Of a DNA stretch of 12,948 nucleotides, positions 1-7,966 are shown piece by piece. A program made the position numbers and the translations under genes. How positions within the stretch are numbered: position 1 is the first letter of the stretch; the number at the start of each line of letters is the position of its first letter. The notes under the pieces were generated by a model. That model had not been told where the DNA came from, searched no databases, and saw nothing but the letters and a program-made list of their open reading frames with translations. Source of the stretch: an uncultured Prevotella sp. (lineage in GTDB: Bacteria > Bacteroidota > Bacteroidia > Bacteroidales > Bacteroidaceae); assembly GCA_945614335.1 (NCBI GenBank), contig CALZAP010000012.1, positions 1 to 12,948 of the forward strand. Direction: 5' to 3'.

Positions 1-866
1 ACGGTATATTTCCTGTTGTGGTTCCATACGGCTCCCACGGCAATGATGTCTGGTATGCTCAGTGCGTCGTTAACGGTTTGTGTGTTTGTGGTCGACACTC
101 CAGTCTGCGAGTTCGTGTTGGTAGTGGTGAGGCTGGGGTCGGCGTTGAGGTTATGTCCAATGGAGTATGTAGCTCCAACTGTGACATTGTCCTTTTTGTT
201 AAGGTCGAGTGAGTATTGCATACCGAAGTCCACCTTGTAGCTATGTATTGAGGTGTCGTATGTCTTTGTAACTGTGTTCACGTATGCGTCGCTGCTGCTT
301 ATGGTGAGCGTGCGGCTGTAGGAGCCCCAGAGGTATGAACCATTTACACCGAGCGAGAGTCCGCCGAGGATGTTCCATCCCACTCCGAGGTATACCTGGT
401 GTACACCGCCGGAGCCAGAGTGGGTCTCTGTGGATGTGGTGGTTGAGGTGCCTACCTTTGTGGTGGATGAGTAGTTGTAGCCTACGTTGGAAAAGGGTAC
501 AATACCGAAGCTGACGCCCATTTTCGGCATTACCCTGAATGCGGCAACGGCATATTCGAAGTCGGCATTGTTGGCGTTGATTTTCCTGTTGCCTTCCTTG
601 AAGTTTGTTACTTGTCCGCTGAGACCTACGTCGAATATCATTGTCAACGAGTCAACCGACGAGTAAGATGCCGGGTTGAGCATGTTGACTTGGTTTGACT
701 GTCGTAGTCCTATAGCGAGGCCGTTCATGCCCCTGTTGAATCCCTGTGACTGGTCGGCGAGTGTGCCGAGGCCATATTGGCTGTATGGCGAGTTGGTGCC
801 GCTCTGGGCGTTGACGGTGGTTGCGGCTGCCAGTGCCATGATGAGTGTTAATATGTTATTTTTCAT
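1..866 (-). CDS. Outer-membrane beta-barrel protein, FadL/OmpP1-like (partial, C-terminus missing)
   Basis: Reading leftwards from ATG at 866, the frame stays open for 288 codons to the window edge, so the C-terminus is missing. Residues 1-20 form a Sec signal peptide (short basic start, hydrophobic core, cut after VNA, mature start QSG). Residues 64-69 read NPASYS, a motif often seen near the N-terminus of FadL/OmpP1-type barrels. The rest is alternating, aromatic-rich and Gly/Ser/Thr-rich, with Thr/Ser-rich loops near 134-152 and 247-264, as expected of beta-strands and loops. Its start overlaps the coaX stop as ATGA (863-866), so the two are probably co-transcribed and translationally coupled. 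Family knowledge suggests an outer-membrane channel or hydrophobic-substrate transporter; the substrate is unknown. Barrel nature is likely, FadL membership moderately likely. Confidence 0.75.
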   Translation of the reverse strand, partial: MKNNILTLIMALAAATTVNAQSGTNSPYSQYGLGTLADQSQGFNRGMNGLAIGLRQSNQVNMLNPASYSSVDSLTMIFDVGLSGQVTNFKEGNRKINANNADFEYAVAAFRVMPKMGVSFGIVPFSNVGYNYSSTTKVGTSTTTSTETHSGSGGVHQVYLGVGWNILGGLSLGVNGSYLWGSYSRTLTISSSDAYVNTVTKTYDTSIHSYKVDFGMQYSLDLNKKDNVTVGATYSIGHNLNADPSLTTTNTNSQTGVSTTNTQTVNDALSIPDIIAVGAVWNHNRKYT

Positions 867-1603
867 TTTTCGAATGATGCTTCGTTAAACTGAAGAATGC
901 TGTTTAGTCCTTTCGGTACCAAATATTCGTCTGCAAAGATGCACATTTTTTCTGAGTTGTGCAAATCGATATGGATTCCACCAGTTAAATAAACCAAAAG
1001 ATGTGGATATTTTGACATAAATTCCTTAATATAACCCTCTATTTCGAGCCTTATGCCGTTTATCACACCACTTCGTATGGCTGTTTCGGTGGTTGTGCCA
1101 AGGCAAGGAGACGGGCCTTGACGCTCTACCATGGGCAGGGCAGAGGTGAATGTGTTGAGGGCTCGGAATCTCATTTTCGGGCCTGGGGAGATGTTGCCAC
1201 CCATATAGGTGCCTTCGCTTGAGATCATGTCGAAGGTGATGCAAGTACCTACATCTATCACGAGGATGTCGTGTGAAGGGTGTTGTGTCCATGCACCTAC
1301 AACGGCGGCCAGACGGTCGCTGCCGAGAGTGGCTGGTGTCTCATAGCCTATGCACACCGGTACGGGTGTCGTGCCTGACACCAACTGTATGGTAGGGAAG
1401 GGCAGACTTTCGATTACCGAGGTGAATTCGTCAGACAGTTTAGTCACTGTCGACCAAATGCCGCCCGTGAAGGAGTGTCTGCCGCAGAACTCGACAATTT
1501 TGTAAGGTTCGTCGTGTTCGGCGCGGCATGAGTCAACGGGTGTGTCACCGTCGAATGCTACCAGCTTTACGCATGTGTTTCCTATGTCGATTGTAAGCTT
1601 CAT
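863..1603 (-). CDS. coaX: Type III pantothenate kinase
   Basis: CoaX phosphorylates pantothenate with ATP, the first step of coenzyme A synthesis, in the cytoplasm. The 246-residue protein has the usual length and the ASKHA-fold signatures in order: DIGNT at 6-10 (phosphate 1) with Lys13; YETPATLGSDR at 87-97, the pantothenate-binding and catalytic segment with Asp96 as the expected catalytic base; DVGT at 117-120 with GGNISPG at 135-141 (phosphate 2 and substrate); TETAIRSG at 172-179; and LTGG at 206-209 (adenosine side). Nothing essential appears to be missing. The start ATG at 1603 lies about 25 bp downstream of a -7-like box on the minus strand. The stop overlaps the start of the beta-barrel gene by 4 bp, so coaX is the first gene of this leftward operon. 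The type III enzyme is known to be insensitive to CoA feedback and to need a monovalent cation. Confidence 0.95.
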   Translation of the reverse strand: MKLTIDIGNTCVKLVAFDGDTPVDSCRAEHDEPYKIVEFCGRHSFTGGIWSTVTKLSDEFTSVIESLPFPTIQLVSGTTPVPVCIGYETPATLGSDRLAAVVGAWTQHPSHDILVIDVGTCITFDMISSEGTYMGGNISPGPKMRFRALNTFTSALPMVERQGPSPCLGTTTETAIRSGVINGIRLEIEGYIKEFMSKYPHLLVYLTGGIHIDLHNSEKMCIFADEYLVPKGLNSILQFNEASFEK

Positions 1604-1627
1604 ATGTGTAAATTACGATTCAGGGTG

Positions 1628-1635
1628 CAAAATTA
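1628..1635 (-). promoter_or_regulatory. Putative -7 box for coaX
   Basis: On the minus strand this reads TAATTTTG, matching the Bacteroidetes -7 box TAnnTTTG. Transcription would begin near 1621, giving a leader of roughly 18 nt before the coaX ATG at 1603. No TTTG was found at the expected -33 distance, so the call rests on the -7 box and position. Confidence 0.55.
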
Positions 1636-1680
1636 TTGAAAAAAATCGAGATAATAGCATGAAAAGTCAAAAAAAGAAAT

Positions 1681-1688
1681 TAATTTTG
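1681..1688 (+). promoter_or_regulatory. Putative -7 box for the DUF4105 / PafA-like operon
   Basis: TAATTTTG matches the Bacteroidetes -7 box TAnnTTTG. Transcription would start near 1695, just beyond the GTG at 1693. This favours the ATG at 1717 as the translation start. No clear -33 TTTG is present. Confidence 0.55.
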
Positions 1689-1716
1689 CACCGTGAAATA
1701 TTTAAATTATACATAT

Positions 1717-2913
1717 ATGAGGATTTTTGTCGTGGTTTTTGCACTGATGTACAGTTGTTTTTGCCACGCTTCGAAAGATGAAGTAGAAATTTGCGACGAC
1801 TCGGTAGAGGTGTCGTTGCTCACTTGTGCACCTGGCAGTGAGGCGTACAGCCTATACGGTCACACGGCTTTACGCTATCGCGACTTGCGCACAGGTGCTG
1901 ACTGGACTTTCAACTATGGAGTGTTTGACTTCCGCAAGCCGTTCTTCTCGTTGAGGTTTATGCTTGGCCTTACAGACTATCAGCTGGGTGTTGTGCCGTT
2001 TGTGGTTTTTGCGCGTGAGTATTACCGAAGCGGAAGGGCCGTTACGGAACAGGTGCTCGAGCTTACTTCAGAGGAGAAGAAAAGACTGAAGCTTGCACTC
2101 GACGAGAATTACAAGGAAGAGAACCGTGAATACAGATACAATTTCTTCAGGGACAATTGTACTACCAGGGCAAGGGACATGGTGGAACGTGCACTGACTG
2201 GTTGCAAGGTTCAATATCCGGCTGAAAGAATAGGATTTGTAAGGGATAATGGACTGAACACTTTGCGCGACTATATCCACTGGTATACCGAAGGTTTCCC
2301 TTGGGCCCGCTTCGGCAATGACATCTGCCTCGGATTTGCAGCCGACAGAAATATGACATGGCGTGAGAGGCAATTCCTACCCGAAATGCTTATGGAAGAC
2401 TTTGCGAATACTAACATCATTGGGGGAAAGACCGGAGTAAGAAGAATGGTGAAAGACACCCGATTGGTTGTGGATCCGGGCGTGCGTTTTGTCAAAGGCG
2501 GTTTCCCTCTCTCGCCATGGGCTTGTTTCGCTCTCCTGCTGTTTGTCACGGCGCTGGTTTCGGTGAAGGAATACAGGAGAAAGAAGACTTTTGTGGCTTT
2601 TGACGTTATACTCATGTCGTTGACAGGCATTGCGGGTGTGTTTGTAGCCTTGTTCTTTTGCTCGCAGCATCCAACCACAAGTACAAATCTGCAGATATTG
2701 CTCGTTAACCCATTGCCGCTGTTCTTTTTGGCGAAAGTAATGCGGCGAAAGGCAATTATTTACTGGAAAATATCATTTGTTTTGATAGTTTTGTTCTTTT
2801 TAGGCTTTTTTATGCAGGTATATGCAGAGGGAATGGCTCTCTTGGCATTGTGTTTGCTATTAAGGGCTTATATGAATTTACACTTTCGAAATACTATAAT
2901 ACGTACAAAATAA
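1717..2913 (+). CDS. DUF4105 (Lnb N-terminal domain) membrane protein
   Basis: I chose ATG 1717 (398 aa) because it places a signal sequence at the N-terminus and lies just after the predicted transcription start; the frame also opens at GTG 1693. Residues 1-18 are hydrophobic and end CHAS, a signal peptide or anchor. Residues about 31-250 match DUF4105: LLTCAPGSEAYSLYGHTALR with His49, FNYGVFDF at 65-72, and DNCTTR at 146-151 with Cys148. This His-before-Cys order resembles permuted papain-like (NlpC/P60-type) folds, so a thiol hydrolase acting in the periplasm is possible but unproven. From about 265 on there are four to five hydrophobic segments (267-283, 295-315, 325-340, 347-367, 369-383), so the C-terminal half is membrane-embedded. 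It is followed at once by the PafA-like gene, whose ribosome site overlaps this stop. Confidence 0.85.
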   Translation: MRIFVVVFALMYSCFCHASKDEVEICDDSVEVSLLTCAPGSEAYSLYGHTALRYRDLRTGADWTFNYGVFDFRKPFFSLRFMLGLTDYQLGVVPFVVFAREYYRSGRAVTEQVLELTSEEKKRLKLALDENYKEENREYRYNFFRDNCTTRARDMVERALTGCKVQYPAERIGFVRDNGLNTLRDYIHWYTEGFPWARFGNDICLGFAADRNMTWRERQFLPEMLMEDFANTNIIGGKTGVRRMVKDTRLVVDPGVRFVKGGFPLSPWACFALLLFVTALVSVKEYRRKKTFVAFDVILMSLTGIAGVFVALFFCSQHPTTSTNLQILLVNPLPLFFLAKVMRRKAIIYWKISFVLIVLFFLGFFMQVYAEGMALLALCLLLRAYMNLHFRNTIIRTK

Positions 2914-2916
2914 GGA
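2912..2916 (+). promoter_or_regulatory. Ribosome binding site overlapping the upstream stop codon
   Basis: AAGGA lies 6 nt before ATG 2923 and includes the last two bases of the DUF4105 TAA stop (2911-2913). Terminating ribosomes would sit on the next gene's start, which suggests translational coupling. Clear Shine-Dalgarno sites are otherwise rare in this window. Confidence 0.65.
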
Positions 2917-2922
2917 CAAGAC

Positions 2923-4503
2923 ATGAATAGAAACAGCCGTAAACATACACTTACGCTCATTGCCACCCTCGTGTCGATACTGAATATCGAGGCACAGGTG
3001 ATGCAACAGGCACCGAGGCTTGTTGTCAACATCACCATCGACCAGCTGCGTACAGACTACATGGAGGCTTTTTCTCCACTTTACACCCTTGACGGGTTTA
3101 AGAAACTCGCCGACAAGGGGCTTGTCTTTACCAATGCCTCATATCCATTCTCGCCAATAGACTGCACGTCGGCCATTGCATCAGTGCAGACGGGCACCAC
3201 TCCTTATTATAATAGTGTGGTGGGAAGTATGTGGCTTGACCGTGAGACACTCCGGCCTGTATACTGCGTGGATGACAAGAACACCCAAGGACTGCTGACT
3301 GACGTGGGCGGGTCGCCGAAAAATGTAAGTACTTCCACTATGGGTGACGAACTCAAGGCCACAACACAAGGAAAGGCCAAGGTGTATGCAATAGCACCGT
3401 TCCGTAATGCGGCCATCATGGCGGCAGGACATGCCGCTGACGGTGCCGTGTGGATTGACGACAAAACGGGAGATTGGTGTACCACAGACTATTACGGTAA
3501 GGAAATACAGGCATGGATAAAGAACTTCAACAGCATAAACCCAACATACCGTACCGTGTCAGAACACCAATGGGAACCAGAGAACCAGTATGTGGGTAAG
3601 TTCAACTATTTCCTCCGTGAGTCGGCACCGAAACCATTTAAGCATAAGTTTAGTGGAGAAAGCCAATACATTGATTTTAAGACCAGTGGACTCGTAAACG
3701 AATCGGTAACTAAAGCCGCGTTGCATTGTGTGAGCAGCAACAATATGGGTGTCGACGGAATCACCGACATGCTGAATGTGGTGTATTACGCCGGCAACTA
3801 CCGTCACAACGCAAGCGGCGACTGCCAGATAGAACTCCAGGATACGTATGTGCGACTCGACAGACAGATTGCTTCTCTGATATCAAGTCTTGAACTGCGT
3901 CTTGGCGCGAAAAATGTACTTTTTATCGTGACAAGTACAGGATATTCCGACGAGGAAGAAGTGGACTACGGGAAGTATCGGATACCTACGGGTACGTTCT
4001 ACATCAACCGCACGGCAAGTCTTCTGAACATGTATTTCGGTGCACTTTGGGGTCAGGGAAAATATGTTGAGTCATATCATGGCTCCCAGATATACTTAAA
4101 CCACAAGCAGCTCGAAAACAAGCGTGTCAGCCTTACCGACGCTTGCCAGCGCGCACAGGAATTCCTGTCGATGGTGTCGGGCGTGCGTAACGTGTTCACT
4201 TCGCTCCAGCTATTGTCAAACTCCAATCCCGACTTCGTGAAAGTGCGCAATGGATTTAACCCTGAGCGTTGCGGAGACATACTTATTGAGGTGTCGCCAG
4301 GGTGGAGATTGTATAACGAGGACAATATGCAAAGCCAGATGTCGCGTGCGTCATTCATTCCATTCCCTATCATTTTTTATGGTGCAGACATTAAGTCGGA
4401 GAAGGTGACTTCGCCTGTCTCTATAGAACGCATTGCACCCACCATTGCAAAGTCCATTCGCATCAGAGCACCCAATGCATGCTCGTCTGAGCCACTCTTT
4501 TAA
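2923..4503 (+). CDS. PafA-like alkaline-phosphatase-superfamily protein, probably catalytically degenerate
   Basis: The 526-residue exported protein has a signal peptide at 1-24 (cut after IEA). It follows the PafA/phosphodiesterase layout: LVVNITIDQLRTDYMEAF at 33-50 with Asp40 as a metal ligand; CTSAIASVQTGTTP at 81-94 with Thr82 at the nucleophile site; DTYVRLDRQIASLI at 307-320; FIPFPIIFYGADI at 478-490; and IERIAPTIAK at 501-510. However, where active relatives have the Asp-His pair in TADHG, this protein reads TSTGY (337-341). The usual DxxxH ligand segment reads GNYRHN (291-296), and the C-terminal HG ligand motif before the final strand is absent (465-480). Thus most zinc ligands appear lost, and a binding or scaffold role in the periplasm is more likely than phosphate release. 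It is translationally coupled to the DUF4105 gene. Confidence 0.8.
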   Translation: MNRNSRKHTLTLIATLVSILNIEAQVMQQAPRLVVNITIDQLRTDYMEAFSPLYTLDGFKKLADKGLVFTNASYPFSPIDCTSAIASVQTGTTPYYNSVVGSMWLDRETLRPVYCVDDKNTQGLLTDVGGSPKNVSTSTMGDELKATTQGKAKVYAIAPFRNAAIMAAGHAADGAVWIDDKTGDWCTTDYYGKEIQAWIKNFNSINPTYRTVSEHQWEPENQYVGKFNYFLRESAPKPFKHKFSGESQYIDFKTSGLVNESVTKAALHCVSSNNMGVDGITDMLNVVYYAGNYRHNASGDCQIELQDTYVRLDRQIASLISSLELRLGAKNVLFIVTSTGYSDEEEVDYGKYRIPTGTFYINRTASLLNMYFGALWGQGKYVESYHGSQIYLNHKQLENKRVSLTDACQRAQEFLSMVSGVRNVFTSLQLLSNSNPDFVKVRNGFNPERCGDILIEVSPGWRLYNEDNMQSQMSRASFIPFPIIFYGADIKSEKVTSPVSIERIAPTIAKSIRIRAPNACSSEPLF

Positions 4504-4556
4504 GGCTCAAACATAAAAAAATCAGCTTATTATGCACGATTACGGAAAAAAATACG

Positions 4557-4564
4557 TAATTTTG
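4557..4564 (+). promoter_or_regulatory. Putative -7 box of the secA promoter
   Basis: TAATTTTG matches TAnnTTTG and is followed by CA, as in the two boxes at 1626-1690. Transcription would begin near 4571, leaving a leader of about 36 nt before ATG 4607. It lies in the 103-bp AT-rich gap after the PafA-like gene, so secA has a likely promoter of its own as well as possible readthrough. No convincing -33 TTTG was seen. Confidence 0.55.
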
Positions 4565-4606
4565 CAAAGATTTTCCATTATTCGATAAAAAAAATACAAT
4601 ATAAAG

Positions 4607-7600
4607 ATGAATTTCACTAAAATTTTGAAGTCACTATTCGGTGACAAGTCAACGAGGGACATGAAACTCATTCAACCGCTCGTTGAGAAAATTAAGGCTG
4701 CTTCGCCTGAGATAGAAAAACTCGACAACGACGCCTTGCGTGCAAAGACAAAGGAGATACAGAACGCTATCCAGTCGTCGGGACAAGAGCAAAAAAATCA
4801 GATTGAAGCCATCAAGCAAACCATCGAGAACACACCTATCGATGAGCGTGCAGAACTCTTTGAGCAGATAGACAAGCTCGAGAAGGAAATTCTTGACATC
4901 TATGAGGAAAAACTCAATGAGGCCCTGCCGCAGGTTTATGCAATAGTGAAGGAAACGGCACGCCGATTCGCCAACAACGAGGAAACCGTTGTTACGGCCA
5001 ACGACTTCGACCGTAACCTTGCTGCTAATCCAGCCAACGACTTCATCACCATCGACGGCGAAAAGGCTATATACCATAACCATTGGACTGCCGGAGGCAA
5101 CGACCTTAAATGGGAAATGGTACACTACGACGTACAGCTCTTCGGTGGTTGCGTGCTTCATCAGGGTAAGATTGCCGAGATGGCAACTGGTGAAGGTAAG
5201 ACTCTCGTGGCTACATTGCCGGTGTTCCTAAATGCACTTACCGGTAATGGTGTGCATGTGGTGACAGTGAATGATTACCTCGCAAAGCGTGACTCGGAAT
5301 GGATGGGACCTCTGTATATGTTCCACGGTCTTTCCGTTGACTGTATCGACAAGCATCAGCCTAACTCAGAACGCAGACGCCAGGCTTATCAGGCTGACAT
5401 TACGTTTGGTACAAACAACGAGTTTGGCTTTGACTATTTGCGCGACAATATGGCCACATCGCCAGACGACCTCGTGCAGAGAGCTCATAACTATGCCATC
5501 GTGGACGAGGTGGACTCTGTGCTCATCGATGATGCTCGTACACCTCTTATTATTTCAGGACCCGTGCCAAAGGGCGACGACCAGATGTTTGAGGAATACC
5601 AGCCACTGGTGGAAAAGCTTGTTGATGTACAGCGAAAACTGGCCACACAGTTCCTTTCCGATGCCAAGCAGAAGATTACAGAAGGACGTGCCAAAAACGA
5701 CCAGAAACTTCTCGACGAGGGTTTCCTGTCTCTGTACAGAAGCCATAAGTCGCTGCCAAAGAACAAGCCCCTCATCAAGTACCTCTCGGAAGAAGGTATA
5801 AAAGCCGGTATGCTCAAGACTGAGGAGATATATATGGAAAACAACAACCGCAAGATGCCGGAGGCCGTTGAGCCGCTGTATTTTGTGGTTGACGAGAAAC
5901 TCAACTCCTGCGACCTTACCGACAAGGGTACCGACTGGCTCGCAAAGCAGGTGAACGACAAAGACCTGTTTGTGCTGCCTGATATCGCATCGCAACTCTC
6001 AGCACTTGAAAACGAGCAGCTTTCCGACGAGGATCGACTTGCAAAGAAAGACGAGCTGCTGAACCACTATGCCGTACAGAGCGAGCGAGTGCACACGCTG
6101 CAACAGCTGCTGAAGGCATACACCATGTTCAATAAGGATGATGAATATGTTGTGATAGACGGTGAGGTGAAAATCGTGGACGAGCAGACTGGACGTATCA
6201 TGGAAGGACGCCGCTGGAGCGACGGACTGCACCAGGCTGTGGAGGCCAAGGAACACGTAAGGGTTGAAGCTGCAACACAAACCTTTGCTACCATCACCCT
6301 TCAGAACTATTTCCGTATGTATCACAAGCTTGCCGGTATGACCGGTACGGCTTCTACAGAGTCGGGAGAGTTCTGGGATATCTATAAGCTCGACGTGGTG
6401 GAGATTCCTACCAACAGGCCCATTGCACGAAAAGACCTCGACGACAGGGTTTACAAGACTGCAAGAGAAAAATACAATGCCGTGATAGAGGAAATAGTGG
6501 CCATGCGAGAGAGCGGAAGACCTACACTCGTGGGTACCACATCGGTGGAAATATCCGAGCTGCTTTCGAAGATGCTTAGCATGAGAAAGATTCCTCATCA
6601 GGTGCTCAACGCAAAACTGCACCAGAAGGAGGCTGACATCGTGGCTCTCGCAGGACAGAGCAACAACGGACTTGGAGCTGTGACCATTGCGACAAACATG
6701 GCAGGTCGTGGTACCGACATCAAGCTCTCGCCAGAGGTGAAAGCCGCCGGCGGTCTTGCCATCATCGGTACGGAGCGTCACGAGAGCCGACGTGTCGACA
6801 GGCAGTTACGTGGTCGTGCAGGACGTCAGGGCGACCCGGGTTCTTCGGTGTTCTACGTGTCGCTTGAGGACAAACTCATGCGCCTCTTTGCATCGGAGAG
6901 AATAGCAAGCGTGATGGACCGATTCGGATTCAAGGAGGGAGAGAGAATTGAGAGCCCGATGATATCCAAGAGCATCGAGCGTGCACAGAAAAAGGTGGAG
7001 GAAAACCACTTCGGTGTACGTAAGCGCCTGCTCGAATATGACGACGTGATGAACAAACAGCGTACCGTGGTGTACGGCAAACGACGTCATGCACTGATGG
7101 GAGAGAGAATAGGAATGGACATCTCAAACACTCTCTGGGATCGCGTTGTGAATATCATAGAAAACAACGATTACGAGGGTTGCAAGGAAGAGTTCATACA
7201 CATTTTCGCCATGGAAGTGCCTTTCACACAAGAACAGTTCATCAACGAGAAGCGTGACCAGCTTGAAGAGCGTACCTTCCAGCAGGTGATGGAAAACTTC
7301 AACCGTAAGACCGAACGTATCCAGACCGTGGCTTGGCCAATCATTAAGCAGGTATACGAAAACCAGGGTGCCATCTACGAGCGCATCATGGTGCCGTTGA
7401 CCGACGGACGCCGTATGTATAACATACCTTGCAACCTCAAGGAAGCATACGACTCTGAGTGCAAGACCATAGTGAAAGAGTTTGAGAAGATGATACTGCT
7501 GCACATCATCGACGAGTGCTGGAAGGAAAACCTGCGCGAACTCGACGAACTGAAGCACAGTGTGCAGAATGCTTCTTACGAACAGAAAGACCCGCTGCTC

Positions 7601-7954
7601 ATCTTCAAACTCGAGAGTGTGAAACTGTTTGACTCTATGGTCAACAACATGAACAATCGTATCGTGAGCATTCTTATGCGTAGCGGTATTCCTGAAATGC
7701 AGCAGGCACCACAACAGGCCCCGGCTGAAGAGCCACGCAGGGAACAGCCTAAGTATGTGGAGACAAAACGCGACATACAGGAAGAACAGCTTACCGACCC
7801 CAACCAAGCTGCGGCTGCTGCACAAGACACAAGGGCACGCGAGGCTCAACGCCGCGAACCTATCGTGAAGAACAAGATGCCAGGACGCAACGACCCTTGT
7901 CCATGTGGCAGTGGCAAGAAGTTTAAGAACTGTCATGGTAGAGGACTTGTATAA
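4607..7954 (+). CDS. secA: Preprotein translocase ATPase SecA (long Bacteroidetes form)
   Basis: SecA is the cytoplasmic motor that pushes unfolded preproteins through SecYEG using ATP. Motifs in order: MATGEGKT at 192-199 (Walker A, Lys198), [14 protein letters not shown] at 300-313 (DEAD-type Walker B), [16 protein letters not shown] at 525-540, KLAGMTGTA at 574-582, TNMAGRGTD at 696-704, and [20 protein letters not shown] at 721-740 (arginine finger region). The wing and scaffold helices follow, then a Gln/Ala/Glu-rich linker at about 1030-1085 and a zinc-binding tail, [13 protein letters not shown] at 1098-1110 (Cys1098, Cys1100, Cys1109, His1110), which in other bacteria binds SecB or membranes. 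At 1115 residues it exceeds the 901 of E. coli. About 90 extra residues precede Walker A (near 52-105 and 125-172), and about 35 more lie in the preprotein cross-linking region. Such enlargement is usual in this phylum. The start has no strong ribosome site. Confidence 0.98.
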   Translation: MNFTKILKSLFGDKSTRDMKLIQPLVEKIKAASPEIEKLDNDALRAKTKEIQNAIQSSGQEQKNQIEAIKQTIENTPIDERAELFEQIDKLEKEILDIYEEKLNEALPQVYAIVKETARRFANNEETVVTANDFDRNLAANPANDFITIDGEKAIYHNHWTAGGNDLKWEMVHYDVQLFGGCVLHQGKIAEMATGEGKTLVATLPVFLNALTGNGVHVVTVNDYLAKRDSEWMGPLYMFHGLSVDCIDKHQPNSERRRQAYQADITFGTNNEFGFDYLRDNMATSPDDLVQRAHNYAIVDEVDSVLIDDARTPLIISGPVPKGDDQMFEEYQPLVEKLVDVQRKLATQFLSDAKQKITEGRAKNDQKLLDEGFLSLYRSHKSLPKNKPLIKYLSEEGIKAGMLKTEEIYMENNNRKMPEAVEPLYFVVDEKLNSCDLTDKGTDWLAKQVNDKDLFVLPDIASQLSALENEQLSDEDRLAKKDELLNHYAVQSERVHTLQQLLKAYTMFNKDDEYVVIDGEVKIVDEQTGRIMEGRRWSDGLHQAVEAKEHVRVEAATQTFATITLQNYFRMYHKLAGMTGTASTESGEFWDIYKLDVVEIPTNRPIARKDLDDRVYKTAREKYNAVIEEIVAMRESGRPTLVGTTSVEISELLSKMLSMRKIPHQVLNAKLHQKEADIVALAGQSNNGLGAVTIATNMAGRGTDIKLSPEVKAAGGLAIIGTERHESRRVDRQLRGRAGRQGDPGSSVFYVSLEDKLMRLFASERIASVMDRFGFKEGERIESPMISKSIERAQKKVEENHFGVRKRLLEYDDVMNKQRTVVYGKRRHALMGERIGMDISNTLWDRVVNIIENNDYEGCKEEFIHIFAMEVPFTQEQFINEKRDQLEERTFQQVMENFNRKTERIQTVAWPIIKQVYENQGAIYERIMVPLTDGRRMYNIPCNLKEAYDSECKTIVKEFEKMILLHIIDECWKENLRELDELKHSVQNASYEQKDPLLIFKLESVKLFDSMVNNMNNRIVSILMRSGIPEMQQAPQQAPAEEPRREQPKYVETKRDIQEEQLTDPNQAAAAAQDTRAREAQRREPIVKNKMPGRNDPCPCGSGKKFKNCHGRGLV

Positions 7955-7966
7955 GTTTTGGCGATT

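Larger units (their letters stand above)
1624..1692. repeat. 12-bp perfect inverted repeat carrying divergent promoter boxes
   Basis: GGTGCAAAATTA at 1624-1635 is the exact reverse complement of TAATTTTGCACC at 1681-1692, with 45 bp between. Each arm contains TAATTTTG, which fits the Bacteroidetes -7 consensus TAnnTTTG and points outwards, towards coaX on the left and the DUF4105 gene on the right. The segment between the arms is very A-rich. The arms could be a shared regulator site, or simply two promoters of the same class back to back. Confidence 0.7.

Noticed and set aside
1693..1716. Upstream GTG start for the DUF4105 gene
   Set aside because: It lies at or before the predicted transcription start (the -7 box ends at 1688) and would add a polar stretch before the signal sequence. 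ATG 1717 fits better.
5999..7936. Long antisense frames of 260 and 270 codons opposite secA
   Set aside because: They are shadows of a strongly biased coding strand. The translations look like antisense noise, have no domains, and secA itself is unmistakable.
7958..7966. TTG start for the ABC ATPase
   Set aside because: It adds only three residues, has no ribosome site, and the in-frame ATG at 7967 gives the standard family N-terminus.
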